Source of the DNA: Pseudomonas sp. LD120
Lineage (GTDB): Bacteria > Pseudomonadota > Gammaproteobacteria > Pseudomonadales > Pseudomonadaceae
DNA: 64,000 bases
Direction of reading: 5' to 3'
NCBI RefSeq assembly: GCF_009861525.1
Contig: NZ_WVHL01000005.1
Span: forward strand, 1,364,001-1,428,000
Made by a program: the position numbers and the translations under genes
The notes under the pieces: model-generated
The model's input: the letters and a program-made list of their open reading frames with translations, nothing else
Told to the model about the DNA's origin: nothing
Database searches by the model: none
Part shown: one piece after another, positions 27,334 through 35,908 of the stretch
How positions within the stretch are numbered: the stretch's first letter is position 1
Layout: the number at the start of each line of letters is the position of its first letter

Positions 27334-27393
27334 CGCCGTCGGTCTGCAGATTTTGCGATAGGCAAGGGAGGCGGCTGAGGTTGACGGCTAAAA

Positions 27394-27411
27394 TCACTTA
27401 AGTGGTATTAG
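27394..27411 (-). promoter_or_regulatory. Second NagR-type operator
   Basis: Contains the perfect palindrome CACTTAAGTG (27395-27404) and the 14-base sequence TTAAGTGGTATTAG (27398-27411), the exact inverted copy of the core in the promoter spacer, 76 bases away. The spacing would permit looping between two regulator dimers. Its role is inferred from position and sequence identity. Confidence 0.6.
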
Positions 27412-27445
27412 GTAGGTCTGGCGGCGAGGGCCATGGTATCTGGTG

Positions 27446-27464
27446 GCGACCCGTAGCGGGTCGC
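27446..27464. other. Perfect 8-bp hairpin in the nagR-ldt gap
   Basis: GCGACCCG/CGGGTCGC with a three-base loop, followed on the plus strand by a GCGCGCCC/GGGCGCG inverted repeat around 27475-27493. There is no T run. It lies 60 bases beyond the L,D-transpeptidase stop and may help end that transcript before the nag control region. The rest of this gap holds only the operators. Confidence 0.4.
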
Positions 27465-27526
27465 GAAGTGGTATGCGCGCCCGGGAGGGCGCGAGGGGGG
27501 CGAAATATTATTCGGCGGGAGGGGAA

Positions 27527-28030
27527 TTAAGGGCGTATTTCGATCAGGGTGCCGTCTTTTACCAATCTCCACACTTCGCGCATGTCGACATTGCGCATGG
27601 CGATGCAGCCGTCGGTCCAGTCCAGGGTGTGGAAGTACTGCTCTGGAAACTCCTCGGTGTCCGGGGTGCCGTGGATCATGATCATGCCGCCGGGGTTGAC
27701 CCCTTCACGGCGGGCGCGTGCTGAGTCGGTGATGTTCGGGTAGGAAATGTGCATGGCCAGGTTGTAGCGATCGCTGGTCTTGCGCCAGTCGAGCCAGTAG
27801 AGGCCTTCCGGGGTGCGTTTATCACCTTCCATGAGCTTGGGGCCCTTGGGTTTCTTGCCCAGGGAGATGCGGTAGGTCTTCAGGGGTTTGCCGCCATTGA
27901 TCAATTGCAATTGATGGGCGGACTTAAGCACCAGGATTTTCTCGATGGTCTTGCCGTCCAGGGTGGCCCCCGCAGAGGCCTGGCATACAGCAACGAAGGA
28001 GTAGCACAGCAGGGCAAGCAACCAGCGCAT
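27527..28030 (-). CDS. L,D-transpeptidase (YkuD family), exported
   Basis: A 167-residue exported protein. A signal peptide (MRWLLALLCYSFVAVCQASA) precedes a YkuD catalytic domain that forms 3-3 peptidoglycan crosslinks or attaches proteins to peptidoglycan. The catalytic box is MIMIHGTPD followed by TDGCIAMRN, which supplies the His and the nucleophilic Cys. I start at MRWLL because the longer frame puts 13 charged residues before the signal peptide. It is monocistronic on the minus strand between the nag control region and a Nudix gene. Confidence 0.9.
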   Translation of the reverse strand: MRWLLALLCYSFVAVCQASAGATLDGKTIEKILVLKSAHQLQLINGGKPLKTYRISLGKKPKGPKLMEGDKRTPEGLYWLDWRKTSDRYNLAMHISYPNITDSARARREGVNPGGMIMIHGTPDTEEFPEQYFHTLDWTDGCIAMRNVDMREVWRLVKDGTLIEIRP

Positions 28031-28078
28031 TGACACGATATCCCCAGGCGCGCACAGGTCTCTGTGCACGTTTTATTG

Positions 28079-28630
28079 TTAACTGATGGCCGGCTGAGCG
28101 AGCGGCGGAATGGATTCGCAGCGCACAGGAAAGGCCTGTGTCCGCCGGTCAGCGAAGAAGCATTCTAAGGTACGACCGACGGTGCGGAAAGCCAGCTCTG
28201 ACCAGGGGATGTCGGCCTCGTCGAATAACTGCACTTCCAGGCTTTCGGGGCCCGCGGCAAAATCCAGGTCGGCCAATTGCGCCCGGAAGAACACGTGCAC
28301 CTGGCTGATATGTGGCACGTCGATCAGGGTATAGAGCGCCAAGTCGCGTACCCGGGCGCAGGCTTCCTCAAAGGTCTCGCGGATTGCGCCTTGTTCGACG
28401 GTCTCGCCGTTTTCCATAAAGCCGGCCGGCAGGGTCCAATAGCCCAGGCGTGGCTCGATGGCGCGTCGACATAGCAGCACCTTGCCTTCCCAGGTGGCCA
28501 GGCAGCCGGCAACGATATTGGGGTTTTGGTAATGGATGGTCTGGCAGTGATCACAGACGAAGCGCAGGCGCGAATCGCCGTCGGGTATGCGTTGGGTTAC
28601 CGGGTTGCCACACTGGCTGCAAAATTTCAT
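28079..28630 (-). CDS. Nudix hydrolase with N-terminal zinc ribbon
   Basis: A 183-residue protein. A zinc ribbon (Cys4, Cys7, Cys26, Cys29) is followed by a Nudix domain. The ribbon-plus-Nudix layout resembles NudC-type NAD pyrophosphatases but without their N-terminal domain; substrate unknown. The Nudix box runs from Gly70 to Ala92 (Glu76, Arg84, Glu85, Glu88, Glu89). The late Gly of the consensus is Cys91, while the metal-binding glutamates are retained. It is divergent from a second Nudix gene (148-base gap). Confidence 0.85.
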   Translation of the reverse strand: MKFCSQCGNPVTQRIPDGDSRLRFVCDHCQTIHYQNPNIVAGCLATWEGKVLLCRRAIEPRLGYWTLPAGFMENGETVEQGAIRETFEEACARVRDLALYTLIDVPHISQVHVFFRAQLADLDFAAGPESLEVQLFDEADIPWSELAFRTVGRTLECFFADRRTQAFPVRCESIPPLAQPAIS

Positions 28631-28777
28631 CTGAGGTATCCGAAAAGGCTGCGGCTATCTTGGCGCGGGCGGCCCATGGTCGGCAAGTTGTCGTTAAGCG
28701 ACAGAGCCCGGGGCGGGGGTTGGGCCAGTGATGGGATTGGTGCATGATGCACGGTAGCCAACAGATCGAGATGCCTC

Positions 28778-29377
28778 ATGCTGGACGAGCTACTTCATCG
28801 GGTAAGCCACTACACGCCTCGAACACTGGAAACCGACCGACGTTTCCCTGAAGCTGCGGTGCTGGTGCCCATCACCCGCAGCGATGATCCCGAACTGGTG
28901 TTGACGTTGCGCGCCAGCGGCCTGTCGACCCACGGCGGCGAAGTAGCGTTTCCCGGTGGTCGCCGCGATCCGGAAGATCCGGATCTGATTTTCACCGCGT
29001 TGCGTGAGGCCGAGGAGGAAGTTGGCCTGCCGCCTGGGCTGGTGGAAGTGATCGGCCCCTTGAGCCCCCTGATATCTCTGCACGGGATCAGGGTCACGCC
29101 TTATGTCGGGCTGATTCCCGACTATGTCGAATACCAGCCCAATGACGCCGAGATCGCCGCTGTTTTCAATGTCCCGCTGGAGTTCTTCCGCCAGGACCCT
29201 CGTGAGCACACTCATCGCATCGACTACCAGGGACGCAGTTGGTACGTCCCCAGCTACCGCTTTGGCGAGTACAAGATCTGGGGGCTGACCGCGATCATGA
29301 TCGTTGAACTGGTCAATCTGTTGTACGACACCCGCATCAGCCTGCACCAACCACCGAAAACCTTTATCAATCCCTGA
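28778..29377 (+). CDS. CoA pyrophosphatase-type Nudix hydrolase
   Basis: Predicted to hydrolyse coenzyme A or related diphosphates to phosphopantetheine and 3',5'-ADP (NudL/YeaB-like). The product has 199 residues. The CoA-type Nudix signature is visible: LSTHGGEVAFPGGRRDP at about 49-65, then TALREAEEEVGL at 73-84, and the C-terminal YKIWGLTAIM segment. It starts a plus-strand run followed by a carbonic anhydrase homologue and DUF1289, the PAO1 order PA3754-PA3752 (from memory). Confidence 0.9.
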   Translation: MLDELLHRVSHYTPRTLETDRRFPEAAVLVPITRSDDPELVLTLRASGLSTHGGEVAFPGGRRDPEDPDLIFTALREAEEEVGLPPGLVEVIGPLSPLISLHGIRVTPYVGLIPDYVEYQPNDAEIAAVFNVPLEFFRQDPREHTHRIDYQGRSWYVPSYRFGEYKIWGLTAIMIVELVNLLYDTRISLHQPPKTFINP

Positions 29378-29434
29378 AAGCCATCACCGCGCATGGCATC
29401 CATCTGCGGCTGCCTGAGCCATGAGGACAACAAG

Positions 29435-29959
29435 ATGAAATACCGTCTGGGCGACGCCCGAGTCGACACCCACCCGCAGAGCTGGGTGGCGCCGAATGCC
29501 ACGCTGGTCGGCAAGGTCAAGCTGGAGCAAGGCGCCAGTGTGTGGTTCAACGCGGTGCTGCGTGGCGATAACGAACTGATTCTGATCGGCAAGCACAGCA
29601 ACGTTCAGGATGGTGCGGTGATGCACACCGACATGGGCTATCCGCTGACTCTCGGTACTGGCGTGACCGTGGGCCATAACGCCATGCTGCATGGCTGCAC
29701 CGTTGGCGACTACAGCCTGATCGGCATCAACGCGGTGATTCTCAACGGCGCCAGGATCGGCAAGTACTGCATCATCGGCGCCAATGCGCTGATCGGCGAA
29801 GGCAAGGAGATACCTGACGGTTCGCTGGTCATGGGGTCTCCCGGCAAAGTGGTGCGCGAACTCACCGAGGCGCAAAAGAAAATGCTCGAAGCCAGTGCCG
29901 CTCACTACGTTCATAATGCCCAGCGGTATGCCCGAGACTTGGTTGAGCAAGAACAATGA
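29435..29959 (+). CDS. Gamma-class carbonic anhydrase-like protein (YrdA/PaaY type)
   Basis: A 174-residue left-handed parallel beta-helix protein with hexapeptide repeats. The three zinc-ligand histidines are in place: His64 (VMHTD), His81 (VGHNAMLH) and His86. Family members are trimeric gamma-carbonic anhydrases or acyltransferase-like proteins. I start at MKYRLGDARV, with GAGGA 8 bases upstream; a frame from 29393 adds 14 residues without support. The stop overlaps the DUF1289 start by 4 bases (ATGA). Confidence 0.9.
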   Translation: MKYRLGDARVDTHPQSWVAPNATLVGKVKLEQGASVWFNAVLRGDNELILIGKHSNVQDGAVMHTDMGYPLTLGTGVTVGHNAMLHGCTVGDYSLIGINAVILNGARIGKYCIIGANALIGEGKEIPDGSLVMGSPGKVVRELTEAQKKMLEASAAHYVHNAQRYARDLVEQEQ

Positions 29960-30171
29960 CAGCCCCAGAAAGACCCATCGCCTCGCCCTGTGTGAGCATT
30001 TGTGCCCTGGATGAGCAGGACATGTGCACCGGCTGCCAGCGCACGGTGGATGAGATCACCCGTTGGAGTCGCATGGACAATAACGAGCGGCGCGAGGTTT
30101 TGGCGTTATGCCATGAGCGGGCCAGGTCCAGCGGCTTGCTGTTGAGGGTGGGCGTCCATGCTGACGGTTGA
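29956..30171 (+). CDS. DUF1289 protein
   Basis: A 71-residue protein with a cysteine-rich head: SPCVSICALD then MCTGCQRTVDEI, four Cys that could bind a metal, followed by a helical stretch (EITRWSRMDNNERREVL) typical of DUF1289 (YdhL). Function unknown. Translationally coupled to the carbonic anhydrase homologue through an ATGA overlap. Confidence 0.85.
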   Translation: MTAPERPIASPCVSICALDEQDMCTGCQRTVDEITRWSRMDNNERREVLALCHERARSSGLLLRVGVHADG

Positions 30172-30287
30172 TCTGGCCCTTCGCCCTGAGCGACGGGCTG
30201 GCCCCGCCACGAGGGCTCGACGTCCTTGGCCCGATCGCGGTGCCTGAAGTACCCTGTGCACCTTCCTGACAGGTACTCCTCGCTCCC

Positions 30288-30755
30288 ATGCTCTTCCTGA
30301 TCGCCTATATCAGCAGTGTCGTGCTGATCAACTACGCCTTTTCCTCGGCCCCGCACCTGGACATCATCTGGTCGGCCTGGGGCGGATTGGTATTTGTCCT
30401 GCGCGACATGGTGCAGACGCGCTTTGGTCACGGTGCCGTGATCGCCATGCTGGCGGCTTTGGTGCTGTCTTATGTGACCTCGGACCCGACCATCGCTTTG
30501 GCCAGCGCCACCGCTTTTGCCGTCTCGGAGTGCATCGACTGGCTGGTGTTCAGTATCACCAAGCGACCGCTGCATGATCGCCTGTGGATCAGTTCGGCCC
30601 TGAGCATTCCCCTGGACACCTTTATCTTCTTCGGCATGATCGGTGTCTTGACCCCGGGAGTGATCCTGACCGCCCTGGGCTCGAAGTTTGCCGGGGTCAC
30701 GGTGGTCTGGCTGGCCATGGCCTGGCGTTTGCGCAAAGCGGCGTGCGCCGGCTGA
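30288..30755 (+). CDS. VUT-family membrane protein (preQ0 transporter type)
   Basis: A 155-residue protein with about five membrane helices and the segment CIDWLVFSITKRPLHDR characteristic of the VUT_1 (YhhQ) family, whose E. coli member imports preQ0 or preQ1 for queuosine synthesis. It is shorter than YhhQ (about 220 residues). No preQ1 riboswitch was recognised in the 116 bases upstream, which instead hold a GC-rich palindrome. Substrate is therefore inferred from family only. Confidence 0.75.
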   Translation: MLFLIAYISSVVLINYAFSSAPHLDIIWSAWGGLVFVLRDMVQTRFGHGAVIAMLAALVLSYVTSDPTIALASATAFAVSECIDWLVFSITKRPLHDRLWISSALSIPLDTFIFFGMIGVLTPGVILTALGSKFAGVTVVWLAMAWRLRKAACAG

Positions 30756-30854
30756 GCCAAAGGCTACGGTTCATGTAAAATGCCGCGCTCTTTCCCCGTG
30801 GGTCGCCCGCCTGGCGCTCGGCCCTCGATGATCCGCTCCTTTGAGGACCTTCAG

Positions 30855-32036
30855 ATGACTCGTATCGGAACTCCATTGTCGCCAACCGCGACCCGCGTCT
30901 TGCTTTGTGGCTGTGGTGAGTTGGGTAAGGAAGTGGTGATCGAGCTGCAACGCCTGGGCGTCGAGGTGATTGCCGTGGACCGCTACGCCAACGCGCCAGC
31001 CATGCAGGTCGCCCACCGCAGCCATGTGATCAACATGCTCGACGGCGCAGCCTTGCGGGCGGTCATCGAGGCCGAGAAGCCGCACTTCATCGTTCCGGAA
31101 ATCGAAGCCATCGCCACGGCGACGCTGGTGGAGCTGGAAGCCGAAGGCTTTACCGTGATCCCGACCGCTCGGGCGACTTCGTTGACCATGAACCGTGAAG
31201 GCATCCGTCGTCTGGCCGCGGAAGAGCTGGACCTGCCGACTTCGCCGTATCACTTCGCTGATACCTTCGAAGACTATGCCAAGGCCGTGCAAGACCTGGG
31301 TTTCCCTTGCGTGGTCAAGCCCGTAATGAGTTCTTCGGGCAAGGGCCAGAGCCTGCTGCGCAGTGTCGATGATGTGCAGAAGGCCTGGGACTACGCTCAG
31401 GAGGGCGGGCGTGCGGGCAAGGGTCGGGTGATCATCGAAGGGTTTATCGATTTCGACTACGAAATCACCCTGCTGACCGTGCGCCATGTGGGCGGGACCA
31501 CGTTCTGTGCGCCGGTCGGCCATCGTCAGGAGAAGGGCGACTACCAGGAGTCCTGGCAGCCTCAGGCCATGAGCCCGAAAGCCCTGGCCGAGTCCGAACG
31601 CGTGGCCAAGGCGGTCACCGAAGCCCTGGGCGGTCGCGGCCTGTTCGGCGTGGAGCTGTTCATCAAGGGGGACCAGGTGTGGTTCAGCGAAGTGTCGCCG
31701 CGTCCTCACGACACCGGTCTGGTGACCCTGATTTCCCAGGATCTGTCGCAGTTCGCCCTGCATGCGCGGGCGATTCTCGGCCTGCCGATTCCATTGGTCC
31801 GTCAGTTCGGGCCTTCGGCTTCGGCGGTGATTCTGGTGGAAGGCAGCTCCACCCAGACCGCCTTCGCCAATCTGGGGGTCGCCTTGAGCGAGCCAGACAC
31901 CGCGTTGCGCCTGTTCGGCAAGCCGGAAGTCAACGGCCAGCGGCGCATGGGGGTGGCCCTGGCGCGGGATGAGTCGATTGAGGCTGCTCGGGCCAAGGCG
32001 ACCCGCGCCTCTCAAGCAGTCGTCGTCGAGCTGTAA
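30855..32036 (+). CDS. purT: Formate-dependent phosphoribosylglycinamide formyltransferase
   Basis: Folate-independent third step of purine synthesis: GAR + formate + ATP to FGAR. The 393-residue ATP-grasp enzyme starts MTRIGTPLSP; the N-domain contains LLCGCGELGKEV, the ATP-grasp region PVMSSSGKGQS, and FGVELFIKGDQVWFSEVSPR carries metal-binding acidic residues. A longer frame from 30780 would add 25 residues over a likely promoter (TAAAAT at 30774-30779) and was rejected. It converges on an MFS gene across a REP pair. Confidence 0.96.
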   Translation: MTRIGTPLSPTATRVLLCGCGELGKEVVIELQRLGVEVIAVDRYANAPAMQVAHRSHVINMLDGAALRAVIEAEKPHFIVPEIEAIATATLVELEAEGFTVIPTARATSLTMNREGIRRLAAEELDLPTSPYHFADTFEDYAKAVQDLGFPCVVKPVMSSSGKGQSLLRSVDDVQKAWDYAQEGGRAGKGRVIIEGFIDFDYEITLLTVRHVGGTTFCAPVGHRQEKGDYQESWQPQAMSPKALAESERVAKAVTEALGGRGLFGVELFIKGDQVWFSEVSPRPHDTGLVTLISQDLSQFALHARAILGLPIPLVRQFGPSASAVILVEGSSTQTAFANLGVALSEPDTALRLFGKPEVNGQRRMGVALARDESIEAARAKATRASQAVVVEL

Positions 32037-32049
32037 AAAGTAGCGCGAG

Positions 32050-32097
32050 CAGGCTCGCTCCTGGCGGTTCCATACCAACCATGCAGGAGCGAGCCTG
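32050..32097. repeat. REP-type inverted repeat between purT and the MFS gene
   Basis: Perfect 14-base arms (CAGGCTCGCTCCTG at 32050-32063 and its complement at 32084-32097) around a 20-base loop. Outer, less perfect GCGAG/CTCGC arms extend it to about 32042-32120. It lies between convergent stop codons and probably terminates both genes. Confidence 0.75.
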
Positions 32098-32128
32098 GCG
32101 GTGCTTCGTCTGCTCGCGTAGCGGTTGT

Positions 32129-33445
32129 TCAGGGCACCCGGTTCAGGTCGTTGCCGCGGGTTTCCTTCAAGCACAACACCGCGATCAAGCTCAGGATCGC
32201 CGCCCCCGACACGTAAGCCCCCACCCAGCTCAAGCCGCCCATCGCCACCAGTTTTTGGGCGAAGAAGGGGGCTGCTGAGGCGCCGACAATGCCGCCCAGG
32301 TTATACGCCGCCGAAGCGCCGGTATAACGCACATGAGTTGGAAACAGTTCCGGCAGCAGCGCCCCCATCGGGGCGAAGGTCACTCCCATCAGAAACAGCT
32401 CGATGCACAGGAACAGCGCCACGCCGGCGGTTGAGCCCTGGGTCAATAACGGTTCCATGGCAAAGCCAGACAAAATTGCCAGCACGCCGCCGACAATCAG
32501 CACCGGCTTGCGCCCAAAGCGGTCGCTGGCCCAGGCCGACAGTGGCGTGGCCGCGGCCATGAACAGCACCGCGAAGCACAGCAGGCCGAGGAAGGTTTCC
32601 CGGCTGTAGCCCAGGGTAGCGACGCCGTAGCTCAGGGAAAACACCGTGGAGATGTAAAACAGTGCGTAGCACACCACCATCGCTGCGGCGCCCAGCAGTA
32701 CCGGCAGCCAGTATTGGCTGAACAGCTCGACCAGCGGCATTTTCACCCGCTCCTGGCGTGCCACGGCGTTGGCGAACACCGGGGTTTCATGCAGCTTCAA
32801 GCGTACATACAGGCCCACCATCACCAGGGCTGCGCTGAGCAGGAACGGAATGCGCCAGCCCCAGGCGCGGAACTGCTCGTCGTCCAAGCCCATGGCCAGG
32901 CCGAGGAACAAACCGTTGGCGGCAAGAAAGCCGATGGAGGGCCCCAGTTGCGGGAACATGCCGAACCAAGCGCGCTTGCCTTCCGGGGCGTTTTCCGTGG
33001 CCAGCAACGCCGCTCCGCCCCATTCGCCACCCAGCCCCAGGCCCTGACCGAAGCGCAGTACACACAGCAGGATCGGTGCCCAGGCGCCGATGCTGTCGTA
33101 GCCAGGCAGCACGCCGATCAGCGTGGTACATACCCCCATCAGCAGCAAGGACGCCACCAGGGTCGACTTGCGCCCGATGCGGTCGCCGAAGTGGCCGAAC
33201 AGCGCCGAGCCCAAGGGGCGGGCCAGAAATGCAATACCGAAGGTCAGGAATGCCGAAAGCATCTGGGCGGTGCCGGAGGTCTGTGGGAAGAACACCGGTC
33301 CGATCACCAGTGCGGCGGCGGTGGCGTAAACATAGAAGTCATAGAACTCGATGGCGGTGCCGATGAAGCTGGCAGTGGCCACGCGGGTTGTGGAGTTGCT
33401 GGGTTCAGCGCTCGCGGCGGCGCTGCAGGCCGTGTGGGTTGTCAT
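32129..33445 (-). CDS. MFS transporter, metabolite:H+ symporter (MHS) type
   Basis: Inner-membrane proton symporter of 438 residues with 12 predicted membrane segments. The MHS start ATASFIGTAIEFYDFYVYAT (about 23-42) and the MFS loop GHFGDRIGRKSTL (about 84-96) are present, with a second copy ASDRFGRKPVL in the other half. Members carry shikimate, alpha-ketoglutarate, citrate or betaine; the sequence alone does not choose. It is transcribed from a good minus-strand promoter at 33631-33660. Confidence 0.88.
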   Translation of the reverse strand: MTTHTACSAAASAEPSNSTTRVATASFIGTAIEFYDFYVYATAAALVIGPVFFPQTSGTAQMLSAFLTFGIAFLARPLGSALFGHFGDRIGRKSTLVASLLLMGVCTTLIGVLPGYDSIGAWAPILLCVLRFGQGLGLGGEWGGAALLATENAPEGKRAWFGMFPQLGPSIGFLAANGLFLGLAMGLDDEQFRAWGWRIPFLLSAALVMVGLYVRLKLHETPVFANAVARQERVKMPLVELFSQYWLPVLLGAAAMVVCYALFYISTVFSLSYGVATLGYSRETFLGLLCFAVLFMAAATPLSAWASDRFGRKPVLIVGGVLAILSGFAMEPLLTQGSTAGVALFLCIELFLMGVTFAPMGALLPELFPTHVRYTGASAAYNLGGIVGASAAPFFAQKLVAMGGLSWVGAYVSGAAILSLIAVLCLKETRGNDLNRVP

Positions 33446-33630
33446 GCGGTTATCCCTGACAGTCGGTGCTCCGGTGGAGCGAATGATTAGAGGTGAGCAC
33501 CCAGGGATGTGGGTTTGGCGCGGGCGCCGCTCCGGGTGGGAGTGGCGTCGAACTTCAAGCGGTTGATGCCGGCAGGATTGCGCTGTGTGCGGGTAGCACG
33601 CGGGGCTGCGGGGCTTGGGTAAGCGGCCTG

Positions 33631-33660
33631 ATTATAGAAAGGCTCCTAACGATCCAACAA
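33631..33660 (-). promoter_or_regulatory. Promoter upstream of the MFS gene
   Basis: On the minus strand a perfect TATAAT (33636-33631) lies 18 bases after TTGTTG (33660-33655). The leader to the MFS start is about 180 bases. The 329-base gap (33446-33774) holds no gene; the other notable item in it is the G10 tract. Confidence 0.55.
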
Positions 33661-33730
33661 GCGTTTAGAGGGATGCCGGATTGGGTACTGTCTTGCAGGT
33701 AGCTATCGAATCGAAGAGGCGCTGCTTTGC

Positions 33731-33740
33731 GGGGGGGGGG
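33731..33740. repeat. G10 homopolymer tract
   Basis: Ten consecutive G residues between the direct repeats GCTTTGC, 35 bases beyond the stop codon of the DUF21-CBS gene. It is the longest homopolymer I noticed in the window. It lies outside any reading frame. Confidence 0.9.
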
Positions 33741-33774
33741 CTTTGCATGCCTGGCGCCTCATGCAAGGGGAGCG

Positions 33775-35004
33775 TTAGAGAAGCGCAGGGACGCTGCTGG
33801 TGTGCCAGATCAGTACGCGGCTCACGCGGTTCTCCTCGGTTTCGAGGATTTCCAGGCGGTAGCGGCCGATCTTCAGGCACACGGCGCTGTCCGGGATGGT
33901 TTCCAGGGCTTCGGTGACCAGGCCATTGAGGGTTTTGGGGCCGTCGCTGGGCAGGTGCCAGCCGAGGCTTTTGTTCAGTTCGCGAATCGATGCCGCGCCT
34001 TCCACCACATAGCGGCCATCGGCCTGCGGATGGATGTGCGGATTGTCCAGGCTGTGCTCGCTCTCGAACTCGCCGACGATCTCTTCGAGAATGTCTTCCA
34101 GGGTGACGATGCCCAGCACCTCGCCGTACTCGTCCACCACCATGCCCAAGCGTCGTTGCTGCTTGTGGAAATTCAGCAACTGCAGCTGCAGCGGGGTGCT
34201 TTCCGGAACGAAGTAAGGCTCGTGGCAGGCCGCCAGCAAGCTTTCCTTGGTCAGACTGGCGTCTGGCAGCAAGTGGTTGATCTGTCGAGTATTGAGTACC
34301 GCTTCAACCTGATTGATGTCGCTGTGGAAGACCGGCAGGCGCGTACGCTTGTTCAGGCGCAGTTGGGTGACGATGTCTTCGATCGGCTCGTCCAGGTTGA
34401 TGCCGTCGACTTCGCTGCGCGGTACCAGGATGTCGTTGACGGTAATGTTGTCCAGCGCGTGGATCCCGGCCAGGGCTGGGTGCTCTTGAGGGGGCGGTGC
34501 ATCATCGCGCTGCGTCGGATCGTCATCACTGTGCTTGACCGCGTTGACCTTGGCGGCGAAAGGCTGCAGCAGTAACTGGCCGATGGCATTGAGCAGCCAG
34601 GCCGCTGGATAGACGATCTTCATGGGGATGGCGAGCAGGCTGTTGCCGAAACTCAGGGTGCTTTGCGGGTAGCGCACGGCCAGGGTCCGGGGCAGGTATT
34701 CGGCCAGGATCAGCAAGGCGCAGGCACTGATCAGGCAGGCCAGCCAGGGGCCGTTTTCTGCCCAATAGAACAATCCCAGCAAGGTGCTGATGATCACCGC
34801 CAGAACTCGGCACAGGGTGTTGCACAGGATCAGGCTCTCCTTGGGGAAGGCCAGTTGCGCAGTCTGCTTGTCGCCTGCGCGCGAGCCGTTGCGCAGGCCC
34901 AGCAGCTGTTGTTGGGCGGCATCGATGGCGGTGAACAGCCCCGACCAGACGATGAGCAGGGTAATTACCGCGAGCATGGGCCCGGTGGGCAGTGAGTCGG
35001 TCAT
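33775..35004 (-). CDS. DUF21-CBS-CBS-CorC membrane protein (CNNM/HlyC-CorC family)
   Basis: A 409-residue inner-membrane protein. The DUF21 transmembrane domain (about 8-150, four hydrophobic segments) is followed by two CBS domains (about 190-310; TVNDILVPRSEV and VVDEYGEVLGIVTLEDILEE are typical) and a C-terminal CorC_HlyC domain (about 325-405). The family is linked to Mg2+/Co2+ efflux or resistance; older annotations as haemolysin are not supported. It follows the CcsA-like gene on the same strand with a 9-base gap, the same pair as in PAO1 upstream of ffh. Confidence 0.9.
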   Translation of the reverse strand: MTDSLPTGPMLAVITLLIVWSGLFTAIDAAQQQLLGLRNGSRAGDKQTAQLAFPKESLILCNTLCRVLAVIISTLLGLFYWAENGPWLACLISACALLILAEYLPRTLAVRYPQSTLSFGNSLLAIPMKIVYPAAWLLNAIGQLLLQPFAAKVNAVKHSDDDPTQRDDAPPPQEHPALAGIHALDNITVNDILVPRSEVDGINLDEPIEDIVTQLRLNKRTRLPVFHSDINQVEAVLNTRQINHLLPDASLTKESLLAACHEPYFVPESTPLQLQLLNFHKQQRRLGMVVDEYGEVLGIVTLEDILEEIVGEFESEHSLDNPHIHPQADGRYVVEGAASIRELNKSLGWHLPSDGPKTLNGLVTEALETIPDSAVCLKIGRYRLEILETEENRVSRVLIWHTSSVPALL

Positions 35005-35013
35005 GGCCGGTCG

Positions 35014-35826
35014 TCAGATATGCAGGATGTATTCACGAACCAGCTTGCTGCCGAAGTAGGCCAGCATCAGCAGGCAGAAACCCGCGAGGGTCCAGCGAAT
35101 CGCCTTGTGCCCGCGCCAGCCGAGACGATTGCGGCCCCACAGCAGCACACTGAACACGACCCAGGCCAGGCAGGCCAGCAGGGTTTTGTGCACCAGGTGC
35201 TGGGCAAACAGGTTCTCGACGAACAACCAGCCGGAGATCAGCGACAGCGAGAGCAGGGTCCAGCCGGCCCAGAGAAACCCGAACAGCAGGCTTTCCATGG
35301 TCTGCAGTGGAGGGAAGTTCTTGATCAGTCCGGAAGGGTGCTTGTTTTTCAGTTGATGGTCCTGCACTAGCAGTAGCAAGGCTTGGAACACCGCGATGGT
35401 GAACATGCCGTAGGCCAGGATCGACAGCAGGATGTGGGCGAGAATCCCGGGTTCCTCATCAATCACCGGCACCGTGCCGGTGGGGACGAACTGCGCCAGC
35501 AGGGCGGTTAGTGCGCCGAGCGGAAACAGCAGCACCAGCAGGTTTTCCACGGGGATTCGCCAGCAAGCCAGCAGGCTCAGGGCGATGACCGCGGCCGCAA
35601 TCAGACTGGCGGCACTGAAAAAGTCCAGGCCCAGGCCAATCGGGGTCAGCAGGTGGGCCAGCAGACTGACGCCGTGGGCCAGCAGGGCCAGGATGCCGAG
35701 CGTAACCAATAGGCGTCTGTTTGCCTTGGCGCCTGTGGCCAGGCGGGAACCTTGGTAGAAGGTCGCAGCGGCATAAAGGACGGCGGCGGCGAGGGTGGGT
35801 AGCAAACTGGGTGGCAAGGGGAGCAT
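35014..35826 (-). CDS. CcsA-like inner-membrane protein (YpjD family)
   Basis: A 270-residue integral membrane protein with about eight hydrophobic segments and the CcsA/ResC signature region GILAHILLSILAYGMFTIAV. CcsA proteins handle haem in cytochrome c maturation, but YpjD members lie outside the ccm operons and their role is uncertain. I start at MLPLPPSLLP; the longer frame adds 31 residues over the ffh promoter region. It is divergent from ffh and 9 bases upstream of the DUF21-CBS gene. Confidence 0.88.
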   Translation of the reverse strand: MLPLPPSLLPTLAAAVLYAAATFYQGSRLATGAKANRRLLVTLGILALLAHGVSLLAHLLTPIGLGLDFFSAASLIAAAVIALSLLACWRIPVENLLVLLFPLGALTALLAQFVPTGTVPVIDEEPGILAHILLSILAYGMFTIAVFQALLLLVQDHQLKNKHPSGLIKNFPPLQTMESLLFGFLWAGWTLLSLSLISGWLFVENLFAQHLVHKTLLACLAWVVFSVLLWGRNRLGWRGHKAIRWTLAGFCLLMLAYFGSKLVREYILHI

Positions 35827-35908
35827 AAATCCTGTTAGGCAGGCCCGAAAGTCGCTGAGTTTGGCATAGAACCCACAGCCCTGAAAGACCACGCAAGCAG
35901 ACGGCGAG

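Noticed and set aside
30172..30287. Possible preQ1 riboswitch before the VUT-family gene
   Set aside because: The gap is GC-rich and lacks the A-rich tail and short hairpin of preQ1 classes; it looks more like a palindromic repeat.
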